A DNA stretch of 64,000 nucleotides from Mycobacterium simulans (GCF_900232995.1 NZ_OCVX01000003.1:2228798-2292797); one strand, 5' to 3'; shown: positions 52,768-62,985, counted from the first letter of the stretch. The notes: generated by a model from the letters alone, not told the origin. Made by a program: numbers and translations.

Positions 52768-54409
52768 TCAGAGCGTGTAGTTCAGGAGCGTCATCATGCC
52801 GGCGTCCTGGTGGTAGGTGTTGTGGCAGTGCATAACCCACTGGCCGGGGTTGTTGGCGACCAGGACGGCCTGGACCTTCTGCTTCGGCAACACAATGACG
52901 GTGTCCTTGCGGGGGCCCAAGGTTCCGTCGGCCTTCATCACCTGAAAGGTGTGGCCGTGTAGGTGTATTGGGTGCCACATCATGGTGGCGTTGTCGAACG
53001 TGAGGGTCGGGCGCTGGCCCTGCCGTACGTGCAGCGGTTTGGTCCGGCTGTAGGGCTCGCCGTTGATCGTCCAGTCGTATTTCGCCATCGTTCCGCCCAG
53101 GACCACCGGCAAGTTCAGGTTGGGTTCGGGCCGACCCAGATTGGCGGTACTTGTCGCGACAAACATCTCGACGGTACCCACCCGTTTGTTGAGTTCGGCC
53201 GGCCTGAACTGCGGATCGGGCGGGCTGCCGGCCCCGGTCGAAAGCAGCGCGCGCGCCAGGGCGTTTTTGCCTTCCGCAGCCGCGACCAATGGAAAGACGC
53301 CGTCGCCCGCGGTCACGATGACGTCGTAGCGTTCGGCCATGCCGATCAGCAAGGCGTCGACCGGGGTGGGTATCACCGGGTAACCGTCGGTGTGGGTCAC
53401 CGTCATGGTGTGACCGGCCAGGGCGACTCGGAATGCGGTGTCGGAAGCGGTGTTGATGAACCGGATACGGATCCGCTGGCGGGGTTTCGCGGTGAAGGAA
53501 CTGGGCGCCGTCGGAATCCGCCCGTTGACCAGATAGTACGGGTAGGCGATGTCCCCGGCGTCGCCGCCGAGCAACTCGCTGGTGCCGACTTCGCCCCCCG
53601 GCATCCCAGGCATTCCCGGCATTCCTGGCATTCCTGTCCCGGTAGTCGTGGTCGTCTCAGTGGTCGTAGTTGTCCCAGTGGTCGTCGTAGTAGTGGTCGT
53701 AGTCGTGGTGGTTGGGGAGGTCGTCGTAGTAGGAGTGGTGTTGGTCGTCGTGGGCTTGTTCGGATCGGTCAGCTGCTCGAAGAGCTGTTGCGGACTCTTG
53801 CCGACGCCATCGGTCCAATCGTCAAGGATGACAATCCATTCCGCGTCATACCGTAGTGGTTCGGTCGGATCGTCAACGATCACGGGCAGATAAAGCCCCA
53901 TGTCGGCTTCCAGCCCGGCGTGCGGATGGGCCCAGTAGGTGCCGGGGTCCGGGACGGTGAACCGGTAGGTGAAGTCGTGGCCCGCGGCGATGTTCGGGGT
54001 CGCGGGCTCGGCTCCGTCCATGTCGTTGCGCAGTGCGATGCCGTGCCAATGCACAGACGTCGGACGGTCGAGCCGGTTGTGCACCGCCACGACAAGCTCA
54101 TCACCAACGGTTGCGCGGATCAGGGGTCCTGGGACGGCGTTGCCGTAGGCACAGTGTGTGCACGGTAGGCCCACCCAGGTCGATCACCGCGTGTTGCGGG
54201 GTCAAATTGGCGGTCACGGTCCGCCCACTGTGCGGGCGGGCAGCTTCAGCCGCAGCAATAGCGTCCGCCATCGCCGCCCTACCCGTCGGCTGGTTTTGCG
54301 AATGGCAGCCGGCCAGCGCGAATCCGCTGGCGATACCGGCGCCGATGAAGCCGCGCCTACTGAGCTGCACTCCGCCGAAGGGGTGACCGCTCGTTGGCAG
54401 TACCGGCAT
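52768..54409 (-). pseudogene. mmcO: Multicopper oxidase MmcO, frameshifted
   Basis: MmcO oxidises Cu(I) and protects against copper. The N-terminus (MPVLPTSG, twin-arginine SRRGFIGAGIASGFALAGC with lipobox) ends in IDLGGPTVHTL in one frame. The rest (AYGNAVPGPLIRATVGDELV to the end at 52,768) continues in another, so one extra base sits near 54,151. All copper motifs are present: HWHG, HPH, HPIHLHGH and HCHNTYHQDAGM. A threonine-run and MPG-repeat linker of about 55 residues replaces a shorter loop of Rv0846c. The shift is either a real mutation or a sequencing error. Confidence 0.85.
53593..53765 (-). repeat. Low-complexity linker in mmcO (poly-Thr and MPG repeats)
   Basis: Inside mmcO, repeated ACN codons give runs of threonine broken by single G, P, E, N or S, followed by four GMP units. 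The tract lies between cupredoxin domains 1 and 2. The matching loop of M. tuberculosis MmcO is about 15 residues long and contains only NTTGMPEGEG, so the tract has expanded from it. Confidence 0.75.
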
Positions 54410-54501
54410 TGACCGCTCCTCGTCTTGAGTTGATTCGGAACCGCGCTCTTACCCTGCTAGGACATCGGGCAATACGCAACCGTCAAGTCCCCTTTACATG
54501 A

Positions 54502-54516
54502 TACCCATAGGGGGTA
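54502..54516. promoter_or_regulatory. RicR/CsoR-type copper operator TACCC-N5-GGGTA
   Basis: The palindrome TACCCATAGGGGGTA lies between divergent mmcO and lpqS, four bases before the lpqS GTG. In M. tuberculosis lpqS and mmcO belong to the copper-responsive RicR regulon, whose operator has this form. It would be released when RicR binds Cu(I). Confidence 0.75.
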
Positions 54517-54520
54517 TACA

Positions 54521-54937
54521 GTGAGCGCCATGAAAGGCCGACGCGTGGTGGTTACGCGATCCGCGATCGCCGCGGTCGCCCTGGCCTGGGTGGTGGCCGC
54601 GATAGCCGCCCAATGCTGGCTGCCCCAGATACACCGCCACGCGACTCATCCCAACCACCCTCTGGTGACGTCCGTTGGCAAGGAGTTCGCGGTCAACATC
54701 GACCACGCGCACCTCTCGGACAACTCCACACCATCGTGCCCGGAGCAGTTCGCGACCGGGGTGCTGCCGCGGTCAGCCGCGCAGGCGTTGGAAGCCGCCG
54801 CCATCGCGGTGGCTGTGGGCATCGCGGGTGTGCTTACCTGCCTCGTCGTGCGCGCCGGGCGCGGGCCACCACCAGTGCTGGCTTCCGCTTGCACCGGTCA
54901 AGACCTGTTGACTCGCTTCTGTCTGGCTCGTCGCTGA
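54521..54937 (+). CDS. lpqS: Copper-responsive protein LpqS
   Basis: The product of about 138 residues has an N-terminal hydrophobic segment ending in AIAAQC (a possible lipobox at Cys32), histidine-rich QIHRHATHPNHP and HAHLSD segments suited to metal binding, a second hydrophobic helix, and the conserved C-terminus TGQDLLTRFCLARR. It is the counterpart of Rv0847. GTG 54,521 or ATG 54,530 may be the start. Expression is probably derepressed by copper through the operator just upstream. Confidence 0.88.
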   Translation: MSAMKGRRVVVTRSAIAAVALAWVVAAIAAQCWLPQIHRHATHPNHPLVTSVGKEFAVNIDHAHLSDNSTPSCPEQFATGVLPRSAAQALEAAAIAVAVGIAGVLTCLVVRAGRGPPPVLASACTGQDLLTRFCLARR

Positions 54938-55054
54938 TTGGTCAGCGCCAGGCCCTGGTATGGCCATTGTGGCCATTCGCCATTGCCGGTGACCGCTGAC
55001 CCACATCAACCGCTGCGCATAACGCGTGGCCCCGATGCAGAAGCGACGACAACC

Positions 55055-56221
55055 ATGAACAATCCCCGAATTGTCATCCCCACCCGCTCGCACCGCACCC
55101 CCGTGCAATCGCGCCAGACCCGGGACCGGTACCGCCTCGTTCCCGAGGGGTATCACCTCACCCCCGGCCGGAATCGCCACCCCGGCAGCATGGTCGGCAA
55201 CACCCCGGTGCTCTGGATTCCAGGTCTCTCCCAACCCTTCGGCTCCGACCGTGGTTTCTGGGCGAAGCTCGAAGGATTCAATCCCGGTGGGATGAAAGAC
55301 CGCCCCGCTATGCACATGGTCGAGCGGGCCCGCGCCCGCGGCGACCTCGGACCCGGCAGCGCAATCATCGAATCAACCAGCGGCACATTGGGATTGGGGC
55401 TAGCCCTGGCCGGGAACGTGTACCGGCACCCGGTCACCCTGGTCACCGACCCGGGTTTGGAGCCCATCATCGCGCGGATGTTGACCGCCTACGGCGCCCG
55501 CGTCGACATGGTGACCGAACCGCACCCGGTCGGCGGCTGGCAACAGGCACGCAAAGACCGGGTCGCGCAGCTGATGGCTGCCGACCCCGGCGCGTGGAAC
55601 CCCAACCAATACAGCAACCCCGACAACGTCGACGCCTACCGGCCATTGGCGGGTGAGCTGGTCGCCCAGCTTGGGCCAGTCGATGTCCTGGTGTGCTCGG
55701 TGGGTACCGGGGGGCACTCGGCCGGGGTGGCCCGAGTGCTGCGGGAATTCAACCCGGACATGCAGTTGATCGGTGTGGACACCATCGGGTCCACCATCTT
55801 CGGCCAGCCCGCGTCGAGCAGGCTGATGCGCGGCCTGGGCTCGAGCATCTATCCCGGCAACGTCGACTACGGGGCATTCAACGAAGTGCATTGGGTTGCT
55901 CCCGCCGAAGCCGTCTGGGCGGCCCGCACCATGGCCGCCACCCACCACGCCAGCGGCGGATGGAGTGTCGGAGCCGTCGCGCTTGTTGCCGGATGGGCCG
56001 CGCGAAAATTGCCGTCCGGCACCACTATCGCGGCGATTTTCCCCGACGGGCCGCAACGCTATTTCGACACGATCTACAACGACGAATACTGCAACGAGCA
56101 CGAACTGCTCGGCGGGCAACCCCCGACCGAACCCGACGAGATCGCCTCGCCCACAGACGCGGTCGTAAGCCGATGGACACGCACCACCACAGTGATCAAC
56201 CCAACCCAGGTGGTGTCGTGA
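55055..56221 (+). CDS. cysK2: S-sulfocysteine synthase CysK2
   Basis: This PLP enzyme of the cysteine-synthase fold uses O-phosphoserine and thiosulfate. The 388-residue product has the PLP lysine Lys81 in [15 protein letters not shown], the substrate loop [13 protein letters not shown] and the glycine-rich [12 protein letters not shown] phosphate cup. It matches Rv0848. I used ATG 55,055 (MNNPRIVIP); the frame extends back to 54,938 without support. The stop overlaps the ATG of the next gene, so the two are coupled. Confidence 0.94.
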   Translation: MNNPRIVIPTRSHRTPVQSRQTRDRYRLVPEGYHLTPGRNRHPGSMVGNTPVLWIPGLSQPFGSDRGFWAKLEGFNPGGMKDRPAMHMVERARARGDLGPGSAIIESTSGTLGLGLALAGNVYRHPVTLVTDPGLEPIIARMLTAYGARVDMVTEPHPVGGWQQARKDRVAQLMAADPGAWNPNQYSNPDNVDAYRPLAGELVAQLGPVDVLVCSVGTGGHSAGVARVLREFNPDMQLIGVDTIGSTIFGQPASSRLMRGLGSSIYPGNVDYGAFNEVHWVAPAEAVWAARTMAATHHASGGWSVGAVALVAGWAARKLPSGTTIAAIFPDGPQRYFDTIYNDEYCNEHELLGGQPPTEPDEIASPTDAVVSRWTRTTTVINPTQVVS

Positions 56222-57495
56222 TGGGATTGCTTGCACAGTTCCGCAGCTTCAACCGTCCCAGCCGCGTGCTGATGATCAACCAGTTCGGCATCAACATGGG
56301 CTTCTACATGCTGATGCCTTACCTGGCTGATTACCTCGCGGGCCCACTTGGACTCGCGGCTTGGGCCGTGGGTCTGGTGTTGGGGGTGCGCAACTTCACG
56401 CAACAGGGCATGTTCTTCGTGGGCGGGACGCTCGCCGATAGGTTCGGCTACAAACCGCTGATCGTGGCGGGATGTCTGGTACGCACCGGCGGGTTCGCAC
56501 TGCTGGCTGTCGCCCAATCGCTGCCTAGTCTGCTAATTGCCTCGGCCGCCACGGGTTTCGCCGGGGCCCTGTTCAACCCCGCGGTGCGCGCCTACGTCGC
56601 GGCCGACTCCGGTGACCGCAAGATCGAGGCGTTCGCGATGTTCAACATCTTCTACCAATCGGGGATTTTGCTCGGCCCGTTAGTGGGATTGGCGTTGTTA
56701 GCGTTGGACTTCCGGATGACCGTCGTGGGCGCTGCTGCCGTGTTCGCCGTGCTGACGATCGCGCAGCTATTGGCACTGCCGCAGGACCGAGCTGGCCACG
56801 CGCAAGGAGGGACGGCGAAGACGTCGGTCCTGCAGGACTGGCGGATCGTGGTTGGCAACCGCTCCTTCCTGTGGTTCGCGGCCGCCATGACCGGCGTCTA
56901 CGTGCTGTCGTTTCAGATGTACCTGGCGCTTCCCATGCAGGCGTCGGTGCTGGCGCCAGGCCACCAATCTGTCCTGGTGGCTGCGATGTTCGCGGTGTCC
57001 GGCCTGGTCGCCATTGCCGGGCAGCTGCGGATCACCCGCTGGTTCGCTTCGCGGTGGGGTGCCGGACGCGGCCTGGTGGTCGGCGCGACGATCCTGGCGG
57101 CGTCCTTCGTGCCGCTGGCGTTGGTTCCGAACGGCGAACGGTTCGGAACTCTTGCGGGAGTCGCGGTGTTGTTGGTTTCGGCGGCCATGCTGGCCATTGC
57201 TTCGGCGGCGTTGTTCCCTTTCGAAATGCGCGCTGTGGTCGCACTGTCAGGCGACCGGATGGTGGCGACACACTACGGCTTCTACAGCACCATCGTGGGA
57301 GTCGGAATCCTCGTCGGCAATCTCGCGGTCGGGTCGCTCATGACCGCCGCACACCGCTGGGATGCCGATGAACTGGTGTGGAGCGGCCTGATCCTCTTGG
57401 GGCTAGTCGCGGTGCTCGGACTCTACCGACTGGACAGGTCGGGACCCCGCTCGTCAGTAGCCCCGTCAGGTCGCCTGATCACGATTGGCGGATAG
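56221..57495 (+). CDS. MFS transporter (Rv0849-like)
   Basis: The 424-residue protein has about 12 membrane helices, starting [21 protein letters not shown], and the loop 2-3 motif GGTLADRFGYKPLIV. It follows cysK2 with a one-base overlap of stop and start. This is the Rv0848-Rv0849 pair of M. tuberculosis. The context suggests export or import of a sulfur compound or drug efflux, but the substrate is unknown. Confidence 0.92.
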   Translation: MGLLAQFRSFNRPSRVLMINQFGINMGFYMLMPYLADYLAGPLGLAAWAVGLVLGVRNFTQQGMFFVGGTLADRFGYKPLIVAGCLVRTGGFALLAVAQSLPSLLIASAATGFAGALFNPAVRAYVAADSGDRKIEAFAMFNIFYQSGILLGPLVGLALLALDFRMTVVGAAAVFAVLTIAQLLALPQDRAGHAQGGTAKTSVLQDWRIVVGNRSFLWFAAAMTGVYVLSFQMYLALPMQASVLAPGHQSVLVAAMFAVSGLVAIAGQLRITRWFASRWGAGRGLVVGATILAASFVPLALVPNGERFGTLAGVAVLLVSAAMLAIASAALFPFEMRAVVALSGDRMVATHYGFYSTIVGVGILVGNLAVGSLMTAAHRWDADELVWSGLILLGLVAVLGLYRLDRSGPRSSVAPSGRLITIGG

Positions 57496-57566
57496 TCCGG
57501 TAACGATTTCGGCCGAACCTCGTTGCTAATGGCTGCGACACATCATGAGCGGTTATCAAGGCGTAC

Positions 57567-58460
57567 GTGGATTTCGGAGCGTTGCCACCGGAGGTCAATT
57601 CGGCCCGAATGCATTCGGGCCCCGGCTCAGGCCCGATGCTGGTTGCCGCGTCGGCCTGGGACAAGTTGGCCGACGACTTGTATAGCACTGCGGCGTCCTA
57701 TAGTTCGATCCTGTGGACGCTCACCGACGAAGGTTGGCGGGGTCCGGCATCAGGTTCGATGGCGGCCGCCGTCATCCCGTACATACGCTGGCTGACGAGT
57801 ACCGCCGCCCAGGCCGAGCAGATCGCTGATCAAGCCAGGACCGCTGCCAGCGCATACGACACCGCCTTCGCCGCCACGGTGCCGCCGTCGGAGATTGAGG
57901 CCAACCGTGCTCGAATGGCATCGCTGGTCGCGGGAAACGTTGTCAGTCAAGACACCCCGGCGATCACGGCTCTCGAGGCCGAGTACGGGGAAATGTGGGC
58001 CCAGGATGCCTCCGCGATGTATCGCTATGCCAGCGGTTCGGCGGCGGCCGCAACGGTGATGCCGTTTGCGTCGCCAACCTTGGGCGACTATCTGTCCGGG
58101 ATGCTGGGCTCCGACGGCGATGGCGGCGACCCCGATATGTCGGCCCTGGCGATGTCGGCCGTGCCTCAAGTGTTGCGAAGCCTCGCGCGGCCGGGGCAAT
58201 CGGCATCCGCTGCCGCGACGATGGCAAGGTTGCTGCGCGTCAGCCCGTTGTCACCGGTCAGCGCCTTTGCGGCGGCTATCAGTTCGCCGACGAGTATGAC
58301 GTCGTCGGGGACCTCGGCTGCCATGGTCAGCCAGCAGACGCCGGCTGACCACCATATGAAGGTGTCGGCGGGGTGGGGTCGTGGTCAGTTGGTCGGTAGC
58401 TTGGTGGTGCCGCGCAGCTGGGGTCCGACCGCGTTTGGTTCGCTGAGATCGATTGCCTGA
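57567..58460 (+). CDS. PPE family protein
   Basis: The 297-residue protein begins [20 protein letters not shown] and has the WRG turn in [10 protein letters not shown] and the [16 protein letters not shown] helix. The C-terminal part is short and ends in [14 protein letters not shown], a degenerate SVP motif. There is no PE gene next to it, so it must pair with a PE protein encoded elsewhere. It starts at GTG 57,567. Confidence 0.92.
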   Translation: MDFGALPPEVNSARMHSGPGSGPMLVAASAWDKLADDLYSTAASYSSILWTLTDEGWRGPASGSMAAAVIPYIRWLTSTAAQAEQIADQARTAASAYDTAFAATVPPSEIEANRARMASLVAGNVVSQDTPAITALEAEYGEMWAQDASAMYRYASGSAAAATVMPFASPTLGDYLSGMLGSDGDGGDPDMSALAMSAVPQVLRSLARPGQSASAAATMARLLRVSPLSPVSAFAAAISSPTSMTSSGTSAAMVSQQTPADHHMKVSAGWGRGQLVGSLVVPRSWGPTAFGSLRSIA

Positions 58461-58469
58461 CCAGACATC

Positions 58470-59201
58470 TCAGACGGCCGCGCCGCCGCCGTCGACGTGC
58501 AGGGTCGAACCGGTGATGAAGCTGGACCGGGGAGAGCTCAGAAACAGTACGGCTTCGGCGATCTCGGCAGCGAACGCGGTGCGGCCCAGCGGCAAGGCCT
58601 TTCCGAGCTCTTCGTTGATGTCACCCCATTCAGCGGCTACACCCTGCGTGCGGGTGGGACCCGGCGCGACGCTGTTCACGCGCACCCCTCGCGGGCCGAA
58701 CTCGGCGGCCCAGGTGCGGGTTAGCGATTCCAAGGCGGCCTTGGATGCGCTGTAGCCCGACGCGCCGGGGATTCCTTTGAACGCGGCCATGGTGGTGATG
58801 TTGACGATGCTGCCATGTCCGCGCTGCAACATTGCGGGTACCAGGCCGGCAACCAGAAAGTAGGCGCCGCGAACGTTGGTATCGAAGAGCGACTCGAAGA
58901 CGGCCATGTCCTGGTCGACGGTCAACGCGGACGGAAAGCTGGCGGCGTTGTTGACGATGATGTCGACCTCGCCGCACTGCTGCACAAGCGAATTCACCGA
59001 CTCGGCGTCCGCCATGTCGGTCTGGACGAACCGCGCCTTAGCACCGTTAGCTCCGATAGCATGGGCCGCTTGCTCACCTCGGGCTCGGTTACGGCCCGTG
59101 ATGATTACCGTGGCTCCTTCGCTGGCGAGCAGGCGCGCAGACTCCAGTCCGATGCCCGCGGTTCCACCGGTGATAACCGCAGTATGGTCCAGCAGTTCCA
59201 T
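58470..59201 (-). CDS. Short-chain dehydrogenase/reductase
   Basis: The 243-residue classical SDR has AVITGGTAGIGLESA, NNAAS, the catalytic serine region NITTMAAFKG and the Tyr/Lys in SGYSASKAALE, with the C-terminal HVDGG. Substrate unknown. It converges on the PPE gene and follows the NmrA-like gene by 12 bases on the same strand, so they form a likely two-gene operon. Confidence 0.92.
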   Translation of the reverse strand: MELLDHTAVITGGTAGIGLESARLLASEGATVIITGRNRARGEQAAHAIGANGAKARFVQTDMADAESVNSLVQQCGEVDIIVNNAASFPSALTVDQDMAVFESLFDTNVRGAYFLVAGLVPAMLQRGHGSIVNITTMAAFKGIPGASGYSASKAALESLTRTWAAEFGPRGVRVNSVAPGPTRTQGVAAEWGDINEELGKALPLGRTAFAAEIAEAVLFLSSPRSSFITGSTLHVDGGGAAV

Positions 59202-59213
59202 GGCAGCTCGTCC

Positions 59214-59984
59214 CTAACGAGTAGTGCTGGGTAGGTTAGCGGCGGCCCAGTCGCTGAAGTGGGTCTCGAAGATCGTCACATCTTCACCGTCGACGGGAAC
59301 GATGCTGCGGTCGTCGAGCACGGCACCGAAATAGGGGGCAGTTGGGTCGGTCACCACCTGACGCGGATCGCCGTGGGCGGTAAGGCCGATTCGGACGAAG
59401 TCGTCCATGCCGAACTTGTCGGGACCGGCGATATTGGTGATCCCGTTGAGCGGCTGGCCGATTGCCGCGCGGGTGACGGCGGTGGCGACGTCCGTGGCGG
59501 CGATGGGTTGGATGGCCGCGTCATGTGATAGGCGCACGGTGTTGCCGTCGCTGGCCGAATCGGCGATGCCCTTGACGAATTCGAAGAATTGGGTCGCGCG
59601 CACGATCGAGTACGGGGCGCCGGACGCCTCGATCAGCTTCTCCTGGGCGGCCTTGGCTCGTAGGTACCCACTTTGCGGTACTCGATCGGGGCCGACGATC
59701 GACAACGCGACGTGATGCCGCACACCGGCGGCCCGCTCCGCCGCGAGTAGGTTCCGCGTCGAGGCGGTGAAGAAGTTCATCACATCGTCATCGGCGAAAG
59801 ACGGTGAGTTGGACACGTCGACAACCGTGTCGACACCCGTGACGGCCTCGGCAACGCCTTCGCCGGTCACGGTGTTAACACCCGAGCTCGGGGATGCCGA
59901 GACAGCCTCGTGTCCCAGCTCGGTAAGCATGGCTACAACCTGCGACCCGATAAGCCCACTGCCGCCGACAACCAGAACCTTCAT
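59214..59984 (-). CDS. NmrA-like NAD(P)-binding protein (atypical SDR)
   Basis: The 256-residue protein has the N-terminal motif KVLVVGGSGLIGSQVV, DTVVDVSNSPSF and a GYLRAKAAQEKLIEASG segment where the Tyr/Lys of extended SDRs appears altered (K kept). It resembles NAD(P)H-sensing NmrA or quinone-reductase-like proteins. I started at ATG 59,984 directly before the Rossmann strand. Confidence 0.88.
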   Translation of the reverse strand: MKVLVVGGSGLIGSQVVAMLTELGHEAVSASPSSGVNTVTGEGVAEAVTGVDTVVDVSNSPSFADDDVMNFFTASTRNLLAAERAAGVRHHVALSIVGPDRVPQSGYLRAKAAQEKLIEASGAPYSIVRATQFFEFVKGIADSASDGNTVRLSHDAAIQPIAATDVATAVTRAAIGQPLNGITNIAGPDKFGMDDFVRIGLTAHGDPRQVVTDPTAPYFGAVLDDRSIVPVDGEDVTIFETHFSDWAAANLPSTTR

Positions 59985-60068
59985 GACCAAGCCTTTCAAG
60001 TTTCCCGATGAACCGTCCTATCCAGGATGGCCTAACCGGTGGCTAGTGGAGCCCTTGAAAGTCCGTAG

Positions 60069-62897
60069 TCAAACCTGCGTAGTCGGCCCGGTGCCACGCA
60101 GTTGACGGCGTGACTTGATGCCGAGCTTGGCGAACACCTTCCGCAGGTGCCATTCGACGGTGTGCGTGCTGATGAACAACTGCGCGGCGATTTCGGGGTT
60201 GGTAAGCCCGTCACCGGCCAGCTTGGCGATCTGCGCCTCCTGGGCGGTCAGCTCGCCAGCCGAAACACCAGCGGTGTGCAGCGAGCGCTTGCTCACCTTC
60301 TGGCCGGTGACCAGGAGCTCACGGCGGGCGCGTTCGGCGAACCCTTCCGCGCCCATCCGCCCGAACATCTCGAGCGCGGTATGCAACTGGGCGCGCGCGT
60401 CGACGCGGCGATTGCAGCGGCGCAGCCATTCTCCGTAGAGCAGGTGCGCGCGGGCGAGATGGACGGCGATCCCGGTGCGCTCCAGCCGTGCGATTGCCTC
60501 CCGGTAGGCATCTTCGGCTATTTGGTTGTCGACCAACAACGCCCGGGAGCGAGCCAAAACACCCGCTGCCCAATCGGTTCCGCTGCCTTGCACGCGCTCG
60601 TCGAGGTGGCCGAGCGCGTCGCGTGCCGTCTCCAGTTCTCCGGTTCGAGCGGCCGCTTCGATCAGTTCGATAAGGCACCAACCGAACAGGCCCAAGTCCT
60701 CGTCTTGGCATGCCCGCTGAGCCGCCGCGAAGGCATCGTCGTAGCGGCCGAGGCCGTTGTACAGCACGGCCTGCGCATAACCCGTCAAGCCAATGACCCG
60801 GCCTTCGCCCCTAGAGATTCCATCCTCGGCCGCCGTCTCGATCAAACTAGTCGCGTCCGCCTCGATGCCACGCCATGCGGCCAACAGCACCGAGTGATAC
60901 TTCAGCGGCGCGTACCCGGTTGCCGCTGCGATGGTGTTGGCCTCGTCGATCAGAACCGAGGCTGACGCGAACTCGCCCGCCTGTACGTGGACACCGGCGC
61001 GATAGGCCAAGGCAAGAGGTAGGACGGCGAGTGCCCCCGCGTCGCGGGCCAACCGCACCGCGTGCGTGGCAAGTTGCCGCCATACGTCGTCGTCCCACAG
61101 TTCGTGCGCCGCGGACTCCTGCACGATGGGAAACGCCTGCCAGAACCAGGGCATGATGTCGCCCTGAGACTGTTCGGCTTCCGCACGGATCAGGTTCAGC
61201 GCGTCGCGAAGCACCGTCACACTTGCGGAATGGCCGTCGGTCACCCGTAGCGTGATGCCATCCAGCAGCAGATCGACCGGCCGTGCGGGGTTAGGGCCAG
61301 GTGGTGCCGCGCGGGCGGCAGCCGCCGTCATCGCGATACCGCCGTGTGGGCATAACCGGCCGCCGAAGAGTGCTGCGCCAACGGCTTCCAGGTAAGTCTC
61401 CCGCGACTGCGCAACATCAAGTGACTCAAGCCGTTTGGCGGCATCTAGGAGGCCGACGGCGGAGTCGGAGACGGTCGGCGCGTCGGCGTCGCCGCTTCGG
61501 CTTCTGGCGAAGGCGATCTGGGCGCGCAACTGTGCGACGCTGGCCCGCTGCAGCTCGTCGAGCGTCGCGGATTCGGCCATGGTCAGCAGGTCTTCGGCAG
61601 CGTCGAATGCTGCCGAGTCGCGCTTGGCCCGGGCCGCGGCCAGTGCCCGGGCGCCCCTGCGGACCGGGTCGGCGGTCAGCTGCGACGCCCGCTCCAAGAA
61701 GGCGGCCGCGGCGGCCACACCGCCTCTGGCCTGCGCGCGCTCGGCAGAGCGCTCAAGCTGCACTGCTACCGACTCGTCCGGACCTGACGCCGCGATGGCC
61801 AGATGCCACGCGCGTCGATCGGGGTCGGATTCGGAGTCGGTTGCCTCGGCCAGCGCCCGATGAGCGCGCCTGCGTTCCAGCAGATTCGCCGCGCGGTATG
61901 CCGCCGAGCGCACCAACGGATGGCGGAACCGCACCCGGGTTCCGACGTCGATCAGCCCCGCCGCTTCAGCTCCCGCGGCAGCGTCGTGGGGAAGCCCCAG
62001 GCTCTCGGCGGCGCGCAGCAACAGCGCCGCGTCGCCGACTGGTTCCGCGGCGGCGGTGAGCAACAACTGCTGGGTGTCACCCGACAGCGATTGGATCCTC
62101 CTGAGGAACGTCTGCTCGATCTGCCCGACCAGACGTCGTGCGTCCGGCCGCGCGAAGCCTCCGGCCAACTCGTCGGCCGTCAGACCCATGGGCAGTTCCA
62201 GCAGAGCCAATGGATTGCCGCGGGTTTCGGCGACGATCCGGTCGCGCACTTGGTTGTCCAACCGGCCCGGGATGACGGAATCCAGCAGTGCGCGCGCATC
62301 GCCGGCGTTGAGCCCCTGGACGACCAGGCTCGGTAGGCCGTCCAGCTCGCCGGCCGTTGCGTCCTGTGGATCATCGCGCACCGCAAAAATCATCGCGACG
62401 GGCTCCGCGATCAGCCGGCGGGCCACGAACGCCAACGTCTGGACCGAACCGCGGTCGATCCACTGGGCGTCGTCGACGAGCAAGATCAGCGGCTGGCGCT
62501 CGGTCGCCGCGCCGATCAGGCTCAGGACTGCCAGTCCCACCAGAAACCGATCGGGAGCCGACCCGGCGCGGCGACCAAACGCGACATCCAGCGCGTCGCG
62601 TTGCGGACCCGGTAGACGACCGACGCAGTCCAGCAGTGGTGCGCAGAGTTGATGCAATGCTGCGAAGGCGAGCTCCATCTCGGACTCGACGCCCGCCACT
62701 CGCGCCTCGCGGAAGCCCGACGTGCGCTCGGAAACAAAGTCGAGCAGGGCTGACTTGCCGATACCGGCCTCGCCGCGCAGTACGAGCACTTGGCTCTGGC
62801 CGGAGCGGGCCAGGGACGTCAGCCGTTGCAGGGTCGCACATTCTGCGCGCCGACCCCGCAAACCCCGCAAACGTTGTGCCCTATCAGTGTTGGTCAC
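60069..62897 (-). CDS. Large LuxR-family regulator with AAA ATPase (LAL type)
   Basis: The 942-residue protein has an N-terminal STAND/AAA domain: Walker A RGEAGIGKSALLD at about 41-53 and Walker B LILLVDDAQWID near 140. A long helical TPR-like middle follows, and a C-terminal LuxR helix-turn-helix is seen in LTAQEAQIAKLAGDGLTNPE and STHTVEWHLRKVFAKLGI. LAL regulators are ATP-dependent activators, often of catabolic or secondary-metabolism genes. It is divergent from the SDR gene at 62,986 and probably controls it. Confidence 0.92.
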   Translation of the reverse strand: MTNTDRAQRLRGLRGRRAECATLQRLTSLARSGQSQVLVLRGEAGIGKSALLDFVSERTSGFREARVAGVESEMELAFAALHQLCAPLLDCVGRLPGPQRDALDVAFGRRAGSAPDRFLVGLAVLSLIGAATERQPLILLVDDAQWIDRGSVQTLAFVARRLIAEPVAMIFAVRDDPQDATAGELDGLPSLVVQGLNAGDARALLDSVIPGRLDNQVRDRIVAETRGNPLALLELPMGLTADELAGGFARPDARRLVGQIEQTFLRRIQSLSGDTQQLLLTAAAEPVGDAALLLRAAESLGLPHDAAAGAEAAGLIDVGTRVRFRHPLVRSAAYRAANLLERRRAHRALAEATDSESDPDRRAWHLAIAASGPDESVAVQLERSAERAQARGGVAAAAAFLERASQLTADPVRRGARALAAARAKRDSAAFDAAEDLLTMAESATLDELQRASVAQLRAQIAFARSRSGDADAPTVSDSAVGLLDAAKRLESLDVAQSRETYLEAVGAALFGGRLCPHGGIAMTAAAARAAPPGPNPARPVDLLLDGITLRVTDGHSASVTVLRDALNLIRAEAEQSQGDIMPWFWQAFPIVQESAAHELWDDDVWRQLATHAVRLARDAGALAVLPLALAYRAGVHVQAGEFASASVLIDEANTIAAATGYAPLKYHSVLLAAWRGIEADATSLIETAAEDGISRGEGRVIGLTGYAQAVLYNGLGRYDDAFAAAQRACQDEDLGLFGWCLIELIEAAARTGELETARDALGHLDERVQGSGTDWAAGVLARSRALLVDNQIAEDAYREAIARLERTGIAVHLARAHLLYGEWLRRCNRRVDARAQLHTALEMFGRMGAEGFAERARRELLVTGQKVSKRSLHTAGVSAGELTAQEAQIAKLAGDGLTNPEIAAQLFISTHTVEWHLRKVFAKLGIKSRRQLRGTGPTTQV

Positions 62898-62936
62898 GAT
62901 TGCCGTCTGACATTACCCAGCACCGGGGCGGCAGGC

Positions 62937-62958
62937 TTAAATCAATTGCTTGACTTAA
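62937..62958. promoter_or_regulatory. Palindrome TTAA-n-TCAA-n4-TTGA-n-TTAA over a promoter
   Basis: This perfect 22-base interrupted palindrome sits in the 88-base gap between the divergent LAL regulator and SDR genes. TTGACT within it can serve as the -35 box of the SDR gene, with GATTAA 16 bases downstream as -10. It is a good candidate for the operator of the regulator. Confidence 0.55.
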
Positions 62959-62985
62959 CACTGTCCACGCCGATTAACTCGTCGT

